64,000 nt of DNA from Hirschia sp964351655 (GTDB taxonomy: Bacteria > Pseudomonadota > Alphaproteobacteria > Caulobacterales > Hyphomonadaceae): NCBI GenBank assembly GCA_964351655.1, contig CAYGPD010000002.1, forward strand, positions 62,001-126,000, given 5' to 3'. A program made the position numbers and the translations under genes. Below the pieces are notes generated by a model. That model worked only from the letters and a program-made list of their open reading frames with translations, was not told the DNA's origin and made no database searches. This document shows positions 14,385-23,397 of this stretch, piece after piece. Position 1 is the stretch's first letter. The number at the start of each line of letters is the position of its first letter.

Positions 14385-16331
14385 GTGACTGTAAATCAAG
14401 CAAAATACCCAGTACCCGTTAGTTTTGCGCAAGATACGCTAGTAGATGAACCTACTTATCAAGACTTATACAGACAGTCGATCGATAACAGTGAAGAGTT
14501 CTGGGCTGAACACGGTAAAAGAATAACATGGTCTAAGCCGTATACCCATATAAAAGATGTGGACTGGAGTAAGAACAATCTACATGTAAAATGGTTTGCA
14601 GATGGAGAGTTAAACGTTTCCTACAATTGCGTTGATAGGCACCTCAAAGATAACGCTGATCGAGTAGCAATAGTTTGGGAATCTGATGATCCCAATGTCT
14701 CATTAAAAATTACGTATTCAGAACTTTATAATCAGGTTTGTAAGTTTGCAAACGTCTTAAAGTCACAAGGTGTAAGAAAAGGTGACCGTGTCACTCTATA
14801 TCTACCAATGATCCCAGAAGCTGCTTACGCAATGCTTGCATGTGCGCGTATTGGTGCTGTTCACTCTATTGTATTTGCCGGTTTTTCTGCAGAAGCTTTA
14901 GCTGGGCGTATTAATGATTGTGATAGTCGCTTTGTGATTACGGCCGATGAAGGAGTTCGGGGTAATAAAAAAATTCCGCTTAAAGCTAATGTTGATGCTG
15001 CTTTGAAGCACGCACCGGATGTTCAAAATGTTCTGGTTGTTAAACATACTGGTGGGCTTGTTCCTTTTTTACCAACTCGCGATGTTTGGCTTCATGAAGC
15101 TAGTGTGGACGTTAGTTCTGAGTGCGCGCCTGAGCCTATGAACGCTGAAGATCCTCTATTCATTTTGTATACATCTGGATCTACCGGGAAACCCAAAGGA
15201 GTCTTACATACAACTGGAGGATATCTGGTTTGGGCATCCATAACTCACGAATATGTTTTCGACCATAAACAGGGAGATGTATATTGGTGCTCCGCCGATG
15301 TGGGGTGGGTTACCGGTCACAGCTATATCGTTTATGGACCTTTAGCGAATGCAGCGACCACCGTAATGTTTGAGGGAGTACCTACATATCCGGACGCTTC
15401 ACGTTTCTGGCAAATTGTGGATAAGCATAAAGTAAGTATTTTCTACACTGCTCCAACCGCGATCCGTGCTCTGATGGGGCAGGGAGATGAGTATGTAAAA
15501 AAAACATCTCGTAGCACGCTTAGGCTGCTTGGATCTGTGGGTGAACCTATCAATCCTGAAGCATGGGAATGGTATCATAGAGTCGTTGGTGAACGCCGAT
15601 GTCCAATTGTTGACACTTGGTGGCAAACAGAGACTGGAGGCATTATGATAACACCGCTTCCGGGTGCCACGACTTTAAAGCCTGGGTCAGCAACGCGTCC
15701 GTTTTTTGGAATAAAGCCTGAAATTGTAGACGCTGAAGGCAAAGTTCTTGAGGGGCCAGCTGAAGGTAATCTTGTTATTTCCGATTCATGGCCAGGACAA
15801 ATGAGAACTGTTTATGGGGATCATCAACGTTTTATAGATACATATTTTTCAACTTATGAGGGGAAATATTTCACTGGAGATGGTTGTCGGCGGGATGAAG
15901 ATGGCTACTTCTGGATTACAGGAAGAGTAGATGACGTTATCAATGTGTCTGGTCATCGAATGGGAACTGCTGAGGTAGAAAGTGCTCTTGTTGCTCATGA
16001 TAAAGTAGCAGAGGCTGCGGTTGTCGGATATCCGCATGACATAAAAGGACAAGGTATTTATGCCTATGTAACGCTTAATTCAGGCGTTAAGCCTAGTGAA
16101 ACGTTAGCCAGTGAACTTGTATTCTGGGTACGCTCTGAAATTGGTCCTATAGCATCTCCTGATAAAATACAGTTTGCGCCTGGATTGCCCAAGACTCGAT
16201 CAGGAAAAATTATGAGAAGGATTCTCCGTAAGATCGCAGAAGACGATTTTTCCAATCTCGGTGATATATCCACATTGGCAGATCCAAGTGTGGTCGATGA
16301 TCTTATCGAAAACAGACAAAACCGAAAATGA
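14385..16331 (+). CDS. acsA: Acetyl-coenzyme A synthetase
   Basis: 648 aa from the GTG at 14385, which has AGGGGA 8 nt upstream and gives the usual Acs length. The frame is open 42 codons further 5', but that extension translates the pdh terminator. It activates acetate to acetyl-CoA through acetyl-AMP. Motifs: N-terminal ACS domain (DLYRQSIDNSEEFWAEHGKR), the adenylate-forming P-loop YTSGSTGKPKGVLHTTGGYL, TWWQTETGGIMITPLPG, the hinge region YFWITGRVDDVINVSGHRMG and the C-terminal acetylatable lysine motif TRSGKIMRRILRK. Its neighbour, the PDH complex, makes the same product from pyruvate. A short hairpin directly follows the stop. Confidence 0.95.
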   Translation: MTVNQAKYPVPVSFAQDTLVDEPTYQDLYRQSIDNSEEFWAEHGKRITWSKPYTHIKDVDWSKNNLHVKWFADGELNVSYNCVDRHLKDNADRVAIVWESDDPNVSLKITYSELYNQVCKFANVLKSQGVRKGDRVTLYLPMIPEAAYAMLACARIGAVHSIVFAGFSAEALAGRINDCDSRFVITADEGVRGNKKIPLKANVDAALKHAPDVQNVLVVKHTGGLVPFLPTRDVWLHEASVDVSSECAPEPMNAEDPLFILYTSGSTGKPKGVLHTTGGYLVWASITHEYVFDHKQGDVYWCSADVGWVTGHSYIVYGPLANAATTVMFEGVPTYPDASRFWQIVDKHKVSIFYTAPTAIRALMGQGDEYVKKTSRSTLRLLGSVGEPINPEAWEWYHRVVGERRCPIVDTWWQTETGGIMITPLPGATTLKPGSATRPFFGIKPEIVDAEGKVLEGPAEGNLVISDSWPGQMRTVYGDHQRFIDTYFSTYEGKYFTGDGCRRDEDGYFWITGRVDDVINVSGHRMGTAEVESALVAHDKVAEAAVVGYPHDIKGQGIYAYVTLNSGVKPSETLASELVFWVRSEIGPIASPDKIQFAPGLPKTRSGKIMRRILRKIAEDDFSNLGDISTLADPSVVDDLIENRQNRK

Positions 16332-16348
16332 ATTTGAGTTACTCAAAT
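16332..16348. terminator. Short hairpin between convergent acsA and the acyl ligase gene
   Basis: ATTTGAG (16332-16338), loop TTA, CTCAAAT (16342-16348), starting right at the acsA stop. It is AT-rich and has no T-tract on the plus strand, so it is a weak candidate for shared termination of the two convergent genes. Confidence 0.4.
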
Positions 16349-16369
16349 GCAATAAAGCAAGATTGTATT

Positions 16370-17941
16370 CTACTTTTGAGAGATCAAGTCTTCAGCTAGA
16401 AGCTGAACCTGGCCTATGTCCATTTTTCCTGACCCGAGGAGGGGGATTTCTTCAACGTAGAACAATTTTCTTGGCATCGATAGCTCACTGACTCCATGGT
16501 TTTGGAGCCAATGTAGCATATCCATACGTTCAGCATTTGGTGTTGTGGTGAGAAGAACGATTTGTTCTCCTTTGCGATCGTCGGGTAAAACTGCAGCAGC
16601 ATGCTCATAGTCAGGCCATATAGACTTCGCGCAATTTTCCACAACGGCGAGTGAGACCATTTCACCGCCTATTTTTGCAAAGCGTTTGAGACGCCCTCGG
16701 ATTGTAAGAGAACCATCTTCATCTTGGCTAACAATATCGCCAGTATCATGCCAACTATCTTTTAGTGGTTGCACTATTTCTGGTTCTTCAACGAACATAT
16801 AACCTTTCATAATATTTGGGCCACTGGCAATCATTCTTCCTGCTCCTGCTATTCCTTCAACTTCTTTGAAGTGAAGCTTTACGCCAGGGAGTGGGCGGCC
16901 TACCGTGCCGGATCTGTTGAGTGTTGGTTGATTGACGGCAAGTACAGGAGCGGCCTCAGTCGCCCCATATCCTTCTAAAATTTCTATATCAAACTTTCTT
17001 TTTACAAGCTGGCGAGTTTCGTCTTTTACGCTCTCAGCGCCGCAAACGACATACCGAAGTCCAGCTAACTCATTGTTATTTGAGGCACGGGCATATTGGC
17101 TAAGGAAAGTATCAGTCGCGAATAGAATAGTGGCGTTGGTTTCAAAGATTCGTTTCGGTATTTCTTTAATCTGTAACGGTGATGGGTGTAGGATAATTTT
17201 TATCCCGCTAAGAAGACCTATAAGGGCACCTGCGGTAAGTCCAAAACAGTGAAATGTTGGAAGTGGATTGTAAATGATATCTTCCGAGCTAAGCATACCT
17301 GAAACATGTTGTAGAATCTGTTTTACATTGGAAACTAGATTGAGATGTGAAAGGGCAACGCCCTTGGGAGTTCCCTCTGTTCCAGATGTGAAAAGGATAA
17401 CTGCTGTAGCGTCCCAGTGTGATTTGGACCTAAGAATCGATGGAAATATGGGCCCCAGCGCTCCGTAAAATTTGTCAATAAGCGCAAGGTTTTCGCGAAT
17501 ATCTTCCAGGTATAAAAAAGTTACGCTTTCAGATAAGAAACTTTCTAATTCTGCTAAGTTAGCTTTCTCGATGAACTGGTGAGCTGTAACGATTTTCTTG
17601 ATACCTGCAGCTTTGCAAGCGGATTGAATGTTGCTTAGGCCTGCTGTGAAGTTCAACATGGCAGGAACGCGGCCAAAAGCTGTAACTGCAAAAAAACTTA
17701 TGATAGAGCCAGCACTTGTTGGCAGCATAATGCCGATTGCTTCTTCATTCTGTGTGTTTCGAGTGAGTGCATGACCAAGCGCAAAGCTAGCGCGAACAAG
17801 GTCATTGTAACTAAATGTTTTGCCATCAGAATCTTCGATGGCGATTCTGGTCCCGCCACTTTTATCGCGAGCCTCTAGAAGAGCACCAAATATATTTTTT
17901 TGTGCTTTAGCGACATCAAAATAAGTCTCAAACTCGGACAT
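16370..17941 (-). CDS. AMP-dependent acyl ligase resembling the ligase half of Aas
   Basis: 523 aa adenylate-forming enzyme. Motifs: ILFTSGTEGTPKGVALSHLN (ATP-binding P-loop), EGYGATEAAPVLAVN, HDTGDIVSQDEDGSLTIRGR and a C-terminal lysine in GSGKMDIGQVQ. SGTVGRPLPGVKL and ASGPNIMKGYMFVEEPE closely recall the C-terminal acyl-ACP synthetase domain of E. coli Aas (lysophospholipid acyltransferase / acyl-ACP synthetase). The acyltransferase domain and the MFS/flippase domain of fused Aas proteins are absent. It probably activates a fatty acid to acyl-ACP or acyl-CoA for phospholipid remodelling; the exact acceptor cannot be told. It is convergent with acsA and divergent from lipA. Confidence 0.8.
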   Translation of the reverse strand: MSEFETYFDVAKAQKNIFGALLEARDKSGGTRIAIEDSDGKTFSYNDLVRASFALGHALTRNTQNEEAIGIMLPTSAGSIISFFAVTAFGRVPAMLNFTAGLSNIQSACKAAGIKKIVTAHQFIEKANLAELESFLSESVTFLYLEDIRENLALIDKFYGALGPIFPSILRSKSHWDATAVILFTSGTEGTPKGVALSHLNLVSNVKQILQHVSGMLSSEDIIYNPLPTFHCFGLTAGALIGLLSGIKIILHPSPLQIKEIPKRIFETNATILFATDTFLSQYARASNNNELAGLRYVVCGAESVKDETRQLVKRKFDIEILEGYGATEAAPVLAVNQPTLNRSGTVGRPLPGVKLHFKEVEGIAGAGRMIASGPNIMKGYMFVEEPEIVQPLKDSWHDTGDIVSQDEDGSLTIRGRLKRFAKIGGEMVSLAVVENCAKSIWPDYEHAAAVLPDDRKGEQIVLLTTTPNAERMDMLHWLQNHGVSELSMPRKLFYVEEIPLLGSGKMDIGQVQLLAEDLISQK

Positions 17942-18077
17942 AATCTACTCCATTTGTCGCTACTATATCAGTTGTTATATATGTTGACGAAACAAATTGG
18001 AAAAACTTAGCCTTGTAATCAACCCCACGAGTGCTTTTATGCTTGATACTTGTGACGTTAGGGAGCATTTTGCAGTC

Positions 18078-19049
18078 ATGACAGAATTATTTAATACCGT
18101 TGAGGGACGCCGATCATCAAGATTAGATGTTCGACACCCTGAAAAGCAAAAACGTCCCGACACACCCGTTTTGAAAAAGCCGGACTGGATACGCGTAAAG
18201 GCACCAATGGGGGCTGAATTTGCTGCGACTCAAAAGATTATGACAGAAGGCAAGCTAACAACTGTTTGTCAGGAAGCGGGTTGCCCAAATATTGGTGAGT
18301 GTTGGACAAAAAAACACGCAACTATGATGATAATGGGGGATACCTGCACGAGAGCTTGCGCGTTCTGTAATGTTAGGACTGGCATGCCTAATCCATTGGA
18401 TGCTGATGAACCACGTCGTGTTGGTGCTGCCGTCGCACAAATGGGGTTGCAACATGTTGTAATCACTTCAGTGGATCGAGACGATTTAGCTGATGGTGGA
18501 GCGGAGCACTTTGCACAGACTATCCGTTCTATAAGAGAGCAAGCTCCACAAGCTACAATTGAAATTCTTACACCTGATTTTCTAAGAAAAGGAGAGTCGG
18601 CAGAAATTGTTATTGATGCAAAGCCAGATGTTTTCAATCACAATCTCGAGACTGTTCCGCGTCTTTATCTTTCGATACGCCCTGGTTCACGATATTATCA
18701 TTCTTTAAAGTTGTTAGACCAAGTAAAGCAGCGAGATCCAAACCAATTTACTAAATCTGGAATAATGGTTGGCTTAGGTGAAACCAAAGAAGAAGTTATG
18801 CAGGTTATGGATGATATGCGTTCCGCTAGCATTGATTTTCTTACTATTGGGCAATACTTGCAGCCAACGCGCAAGCATGCGGCGATAGACAGGTATGTGA
18901 CACCTGAAGAATTTGAGATGTATGAAACAATTGCCCGCTCTAAAGGCTTTTTAATGGTATCTGCCAGCCCTCTTACTCGATCTTCCTACCACGCTGGAGA
19001 AGATTTCGCTAAGTTGAAAGCTGCACGAGAAGCTAAGAACGCCAGATAA
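18078..19049 (+). CDS. lipA: Lipoyl synthase
   Basis: 323 aa from the ATG at 18078; the frame is open 27 codons upstream, but LipA N-termini match from here (RLDVRHPEKQKRPDTP, then KKPDWIRVKAP). It is a radical SAM enzyme that inserts two sulfurs into octanoyl groups on lipoyl domains. Both clusters are visible: the auxiliary cluster CQEAGCPNIGECW and the radical SAM CTRACAFCNVRTG (CxxxCxxC). The end of the protein carries the conserved RSSYHAG segment whose Ser ligates the auxiliary cluster. It should serve the E1-beta and E2 lipoyl domains encoded nearby. The coq10-like gene starts 6 bp after its stop. Confidence 0.97.
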   Translation: MTELFNTVEGRRSSRLDVRHPEKQKRPDTPVLKKPDWIRVKAPMGAEFAATQKIMTEGKLTTVCQEAGCPNIGECWTKKHATMMIMGDTCTRACAFCNVRTGMPNPLDADEPRRVGAAVAQMGLQHVVITSVDRDDLADGGAEHFAQTIRSIREQAPQATIEILTPDFLRKGESAEIVIDAKPDVFNHNLETVPRLYLSIRPGSRYYHSLKLLDQVKQRDPNQFTKSGIMVGLGETKEEVMQVMDDMRSASIDFLTIGQYLQPTRKHAAIDRYVTPEEFEMYETIARSKGFLMVSASPLTRSSYHAGEDFAKLKAAREAKNAR

Positions 19050-19055
19050 AGTCCA

Positions 19056-19496
19056 ATGTCATTAGTAACAAAAAACATTGTCGTGCCGTTCGCGCCCGAG
19101 CAAATGCTACAGCTTGTGTCAGATATACGTTCATATCCGGACTTTATTCCATGGATAAGATCACTTCGGATAGAAGATGAACGAAATGAGTCAGTGAATT
19201 GGCAAGCGAGAGCCACAGCAGCTATAGGCTTTAAAGGTTTTTCAGAGAGGTTTACAACAGATGTTGTATCTAGGCCTGAAGAGTGTAGCGTGAATGTCGA
19301 TTTAGTAAGGGGACCATTCAATTACCTTACTAATAGTTGGAATTTCAAAAAACATGATGAAGGATGTGAAATTCAATTTAAAATTAATTTTGAATTTTCA
19401 AACTTCATCCTCCACGCGTTGATGAAGGCAAATTTCGATAGAGCTGTTAATAAACTTATGGACGCCTTTCTCAAGGAGGCTCAACGGAGGTATTAA
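19056..19496 (+). CDS. COQ10/RatA-family START-domain protein
   Basis: 146 aa. The beginning resembles COQ10/RatA proteins (VPFAPEQMLQLVSDIRSYPDFIPWI), the strand region RFTTDVVSRPEECSVNVDLVRGPF follows, then LTNSWNFKKHDEGCEIQFKINFEFSN, and a C-terminal helix HALMKANFDRAVNKLMDAFLKEA. By family it binds a hydrophobic ligand and is thought to deliver ubiquinone to the respiratory chain (the COQ10 role); the RatA ribosome-association annotation belongs to the E. coli branch. It lies immediately after lipA, the usual alphaproteobacterial order. The stop overlaps that of the convergent pncC by 4 bp. Confidence 0.85.
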   Translation: MSLVTKNIVVPFAPEQMLQLVSDIRSYPDFIPWIRSLRIEDERNESVNWQARATAAIGFKGFSERFTTDVVSRPEECSVNVDLVRGPFNYLTNSWNFKKHDEGCEIQFKINFEFSNFILHALMKANFDRAVNKLMDAFLKEAQRRY

Positions 19497-19984
19497 TTCA
19501 TAATTTGCATTAACATGTTGATTGCATGAATGATTGATTTCCTGCGTACATTTGTGCGGCCAATATCACCGAAGTTGTACGCTTCTTGCAAAACTTCTCT
19601 ATTACGTCGAATGACAGCTATGTGAACCAAACCGATAGGCTTCATTGGAGTCTGGCCGCTTGGGCCGGCAATACCTGTTATAGAGACTGCGACATCTGCA
19701 CGCGAATGTTCCAATGCGCCCTCAGCCATTGCAATTGCGGTCGGTTCTGATACGGCACCAAAATCTGCCAGAACGTCACCTGAAACTCCAAGCATGTCTT
19801 GCTTCGCACGGTTTGTATAAACGACAAAGCCTCTGTCTAAAGTGTGAGAGGAGCCAGGAATTTCAGTAATCAATCCAGCGAGCAAACCTCCAGTACAACT
19901 TTCGGCTGTCACGATCTTAAGCTTGTTCGTTTGTGCGGTCGTCAGTAAAAGCCGTGCAAGTTCCATTAGTCTGTCGTCGAACAT
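19493..19984 (-). CDS. pncC: CinA C-terminal-domain protein, nicotinamide-nucleotide amidase
   Basis: 163 aa, the size of stand-alone PncC/YgaD. The signature KIVTAESCTGGLLAGLITEIPGSS with the catalytic Ser region, FGAVSEPTAIAMAEGAL, and VSITGIAGPSGQTPMKPIGLVHIA are all present. By family it deamidates NMN to nicotinate mononucleotide in NAD recycling. The N-terminal molybdopterin-binding-like domain of full CinA is missing, as in many proteobacteria. It is downstream of ispDF on the minus strand (33-bp gap), so the two are probably co-transcribed. Confidence 0.9.
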   Translation of the reverse strand: MFDDRLMELARLLLTTAQTNKLKIVTAESCTGGLLAGLITEIPGSSHTLDRGFVVYTNRAKQDMLGVSGDVLADFGAVSEPTAIAMAEGALEHSRADVAVSITGIAGPSGQTPMKPIGLVHIAVIRRNREVLQEAYNFGDIGRTNVRRKSIIHAINMLMQIMN

Positions 19985-20017
19985 AAGAACTCCTTCGGAA
20001 AGAAATAGTAGTAAAAT

Positions 20018-21184
20018 CTAAGTCTGAGGGGACAAAAGAACACTAGCCTGAGCAGCGATCCCTTCTTTTCGTCCTGTAAACCCAAGTAATTCAGTAGTTG
20101 TAGCCTTAATGCTGACCCTGTCGATAGGGATTTTTAAAAGGTCGGCGGTACTTTTTTGCATAGCATCGGAAATCGGACTAATTTTTGGGGTTTCACAAAT
20201 AATAGTAATATCAACATTTGCTATTAGATAACCAGATTCTAAGACTAAGCCCGCTGCATGATTCAAAAATACAGAGGAAGAGACACCTTTCCATTGTGAC
20301 TCGGATGGAGGGAAATGTTTACCAATATCTCCTTGCGCCAATGCGCCGTATAAAGCATCGGTTAATGCATGCCATGCAACGTCTGCATCGGAGTGTCCTT
20401 TGAGTTTCATGTTATGTGCGATTTTTATGCCGCACAAAGTTACGAAATTTCCTTGTTCAAAAGCGTGAACATCAAATCCCGATCCGATTCTTGGAAAAGA
20501 CATTTGTTCCTCTGACTCTTTTTGTAAAAAATTAGACACGATATAAAAATCTTCGGGATGAGTGATTTTCATTAGTTGAGTTTCTCCCTCAACTAACTTT
20601 ACTTTAATACCTTTAGACTGTGCTGCCTCCAGGTCATCTACGAAATTTTTATCCTGTCCGTCATTCGCGTCCAAAATGCACTCAAATCGAAATGCTTGAG
20701 GGGTTTGAATGCGGTATAATGTTGATCGATCTATAGATTGTAACTCTCCTTCATCCGAAACCAATTTTATTGCATCATTGATAGAAAGGGCGGGGGCGAC
20801 CGCATCGTGTTTTATTAAAGCGGCTTTCAATGTAGAGATCATTTTCAATGACAGCCCGGGTCTAGCTGCATCATGAATAAAAACGAAATCAGGTTTGGCA
20901 TTATTGTTGAGATAGGCAAGCGCATTCCTGACACTGTCTGCGCGTTCAGTTCCGCCATGAATAATAACTATATTCGGAAAGCGTATTAGTAGGCTTTCTT
21001 CATACTCTGTATGATCAGGTGATAAGACAACAAGCACTGTTGAAAATAACCCTGACTTGTTAAGGGATATCAAGCTCCAATCTAAAACACATTTGCCGTG
21101 TATTTTTTCAAATTGTTTGGGAATTGATAGTCCAGTCCGCTTTCCCATTCCGGCTGCGACGACTATTGCTGCATATTGTGTCAT
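20018..21184 (-). CDS. ispDF: Bifunctional IspD/IspF isoprenoid enzyme
   Basis: 388 aa fusion of two enzymes of the MEP pathway. Residues about 1-225 are 2-C-methyl-D-erythritol 4-phosphate cytidylyltransferase (VVAAGMGKRTGLSIPKQFEK, HDAARPGLSLKMI, RIQTPQAFRFECI). Residues about 228-388 are 2-C-methyl-D-erythritol 2,4-cyclodiphosphate synthase (RIGSGFDVHAFEQG with metal-binding Asp/His, LKGHSDADVAWHALTDALYG, DIGKHFPPSE, KATTTELLGFTGRKEGI). The fusion is common in alphaproteobacteria; IspE, the intervening step, is not in this window. It is divergent from dusB and upstream of pncC. Confidence 0.96.
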   Translation of the reverse strand: MTQYAAIVVAAGMGKRTGLSIPKQFEKIHGKCVLDWSLISLNKSGLFSTVLVVLSPDHTEYEESLLIRFPNIVIIHGGTERADSVRNALAYLNNNAKPDFVFIHDAARPGLSLKMISTLKAALIKHDAVAPALSINDAIKLVSDEGELQSIDRSTLYRIQTPQAFRFECILDANDGQDKNFVDDLEAAQSKGIKVKLVEGETQLMKITHPEDFYIVSNFLQKESEEQMSFPRIGSGFDVHAFEQGNFVTLCGIKIAHNMKLKGHSDADVAWHALTDALYGALAQGDIGKHFPPSESQWKGVSSSVFLNHAAGLVLESGYLIANVDITIICETPKISPISDAMQKSTADLLKIPIDRVSIKATTTELLGFTGRKEGIAAQASVLLSPQT

Positions 21185-21296
21185 CTTTGCTACTGCCTCT
21201 TAATTAATCACTTTTGTCGATGTGAAGCTATTGATTCATAATCGCACGGGTATATTGTGCTTAAAAATTAGGCGATCAGCCTGCAAGGTTATTTTA

Positions 21297-22310
21297 ATGC
21301 TATCACTTGGTGACGTAAATATAGAAACTCCGGTGTTCTTAGCGCCTATGTCTGGTGCTACGGACGCACCGTTTCGCCGTCAAGCATCAATATTTGGTAC
21401 GCCTGTTGTTGTGACTGAGATGATTGCTGGCTCAGAACTCGCAACTGGAAGAAAGGATATGGTGTGGCGGATAGCAAAGCCTTTAAATACATATCCATTT
21501 GTAGTTCAGTTAGCTGGCTGTGAACCAGATTGGATGTTCGAGGCTGCAAAGATATCAGCAGATTCAGGAGCTGATGTTATAGACATTAATATGGGCTGTC
21601 CTTCCAGACAAGTCACCGGTGGGCAATCTGGTGCTGCATTGATGAAGGACCTCGTATTAGCGCGAAAATTGATAGTTTCTGCACGTGAAGGTGGTAAAAA
21701 GCCAGTTACTGTAAAAATGCGCCTAGGATGGGATGATGCTTCACTCAACTCACCCGAGTTAGCAAAAATTTGTGAAGAAGAGGGTGTGCAGCTACTGACA
21801 GTTCATGGGCGTACACGTTGTCAATTTTACGAAGGAGTGGCGGATTGGAAGAAGATTCGCTTCGTAAAAGAAGCTTGCAACCTTCCAGTCATTGCCAATG
21901 GAGACATAATAGATATTCAGTCTGCACGTATTGCTATGAAATATTCCGGTGGAGATGGGGTGATGGTTGGGCGTGCCGCTATGGGAAGACCTTGGATGCT
22001 TGGGGAAATGGCCGCCAACCTCGCTGGAAAGTCGTACTCTGCACCAACATTGCTGCATAAATTAGAAGCTTTAGCACAACAGCTGAGTGACAGTGTAGAA
22101 TTGTATGGAGAAAGACTCGGAGTTCGAGTTTTTAGGAAACACATAGCTGCTTTTGTCGATTGCCCTATAGAGATGAGTCTGTCGCCCACAAAAAGACAAA
22201 AAATTCGGGGTAGGCTGTGCCGGATAACTGACAAGTTAGAGTTGCGGAAGGGTATTTTAGCCCTTGAGAAATTATGCGTTGCATCAGAATTGGCAGTTGT
22301 TGAGAAATGA
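21297..22310 (+). CDS. dusB: tRNA-dihydrouridine synthase B
   Basis: 337 aa from the ATG at 21297, which begins MLSLGDVNIETPVFLAPMSG; 25 extra upstream codons are open but do not resemble the family. An FMN-dependent enzyme reducing uridines in the tRNA D-loop. Motifs: APMSGATDAPFRR, NMGCPSRQVTGGQSGAALM with the catalytic Cys, VTVKMRLGWDD, LTVHGRTRCQFYEGVADW, VIANGDI and GVMVGRAAMGRPWM. The stop overlaps the ntrB start as ATGA. The dusB-ntrB-ntrC order parallels the dusB-fis/ntr arrangements known in proteobacteria. Confidence 0.93.
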   Translation: MLSLGDVNIETPVFLAPMSGATDAPFRRQASIFGTPVVVTEMIAGSELATGRKDMVWRIAKPLNTYPFVVQLAGCEPDWMFEAAKISADSGADVIDINMGCPSRQVTGGQSGAALMKDLVLARKLIVSAREGGKKPVTVKMRLGWDDASLNSPELAKICEEEGVQLLTVHGRTRCQFYEGVADWKKIRFVKEACNLPVIANGDIIDIQSARIAMKYSGGDGVMVGRAAMGRPWMLGEMAANLAGKSYSAPTLLHKLEALAQQLSDSVELYGERLGVRVFRKHIAAFVDCPIEMSLSPTKRQKIRGRLCRITDKLELRKGILALEKLCVASELAVVEK

Positions 22311-23392
22311 TTGGTCCCAATATCCTCCTTGCTGAAGAAATTCTTGATGCTCTACCGGTAGCTGTGTTGAGCATAAAAAGAGATAACACAATTGAATACG
22401 CAAACCCTATGGCTGAGACACTGCTTTGCCAAAGTATAGCCCTTCTGAGGGGAGCCCCCCTCAGTCAACTAACAGCTTCAGACTCTCCGGTTATGGACCT
22501 ATTGGATAGAGCCAAACGGGTTGGTGGCTCGGTTTTTGCCCGTAATATCGTTCTTTCAGGTCCGTATATAAGTCCGATAGATGTAGATGCGACCGCCGCG
22601 ATTTCGCAAGGTGAAGATCTTATTGTTGTAAGTTTGATGCCGTCAGGCAATCAGGCTGATCATGATTCCAAAAGTCAGTCTGCTGCAATGGCTGAAGTGG
22701 CAAGGATACTGGGACATGAGGTCAAAAATCCGCTTGCGGGTATCGTTGGTGCTGCTCAACTATTGGCAAGGCAAGCAAGAGATGATCAACAGGCCATGTT
22801 AACTCTCATTCGTGAGGAGGGTGAAAGAATAGGTCGCTTAGTAGATCGGTTTGCAGCTTTCGAGACATTTTTCAAGCCTCGCCCAGTTATGACTAATGTG
22901 CATGAAGTCCTTGATCGTATAGTTGAAATGGCATCTGCAAGTTTTGCTTCGGATACTAAAATCACTTTTCGTTTTGATCCGTCTCTTCCTGATGTGTTTG
23001 TTGATCCAGATCACATCCATGAAGCTTGTTTGAATTTAGTTAAAAATGCGACTGAAGCAGTTTTTGACACGACTTCGGATGGTCATATACACATCGAAAC
23101 CCGCTATAGAGCTGGCGTTAGTATGCGACATGAAAAGGGTGCTAAACCTACACGGTCGGGAGCTATTGAAATATCAATAAAAGACAATGGTCCCGGAGTG
23201 CCAACATCCGTTGCCGATAAAATATTCACCCCATTCTTCACAACAAAACAAGCAGGACAAGGCATTGGTCTAACTGTTGTTGCTGAAATAATTTCAGCTC
23301 ATGGCGGTTTCGTAGAGTTGGATAATTCTACAACTGGTGCGTGCTTTAAGCTGCTTCTTCCAATAACCAAAAACATAAACACAAAGGCATAA
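22307..23392 (+). CDS. ntrB: Nitrogen regulation sensor kinase NtrB
   Basis: 361 aa with no transmembrane segment, as expected for the cytoplasmic NtrB/GlnL. An N-terminal PAS domain (about 10-110) is followed by the HisKA box ILGHEVKNPLAGIVGAAQLL with phospho-acceptor His137, then the HATPase domain with the N box HEACLNLVKNATEAV, the G1 box IKDNGPGVP and the G2 region KQAGQGIGLTVVAEIISAHGG. By family it phosphorylates or dephosphorylates NtrC depending on PII status. It overlaps dusB by 4 bp and lies 5 bp before ntrC. Confidence 0.94.
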   Translation: MIGPNILLAEEILDALPVAVLSIKRDNTIEYANPMAETLLCQSIALLRGAPLSQLTASDSPVMDLLDRAKRVGGSVFARNIVLSGPYISPIDVDATAAISQGEDLIVVSLMPSGNQADHDSKSQSAAMAEVARILGHEVKNPLAGIVGAAQLLARQARDDQQAMLTLIREEGERIGRLVDRFAAFETFFKPRPVMTNVHEVLDRIVEMASASFASDTKITFRFDPSLPDVFVDPDHIHEACLNLVKNATEAVFDTTSDGHIHIETRYRAGVSMRHEKGAKPTRSGAIEISIKDNGPGVPTSVADKIFTPFFTTKQAGQGIGLTVVAEIISAHGGFVELDNSTTGACFKLLLPITKNINTKA

Positions 23393-23397
23393 ATTTC

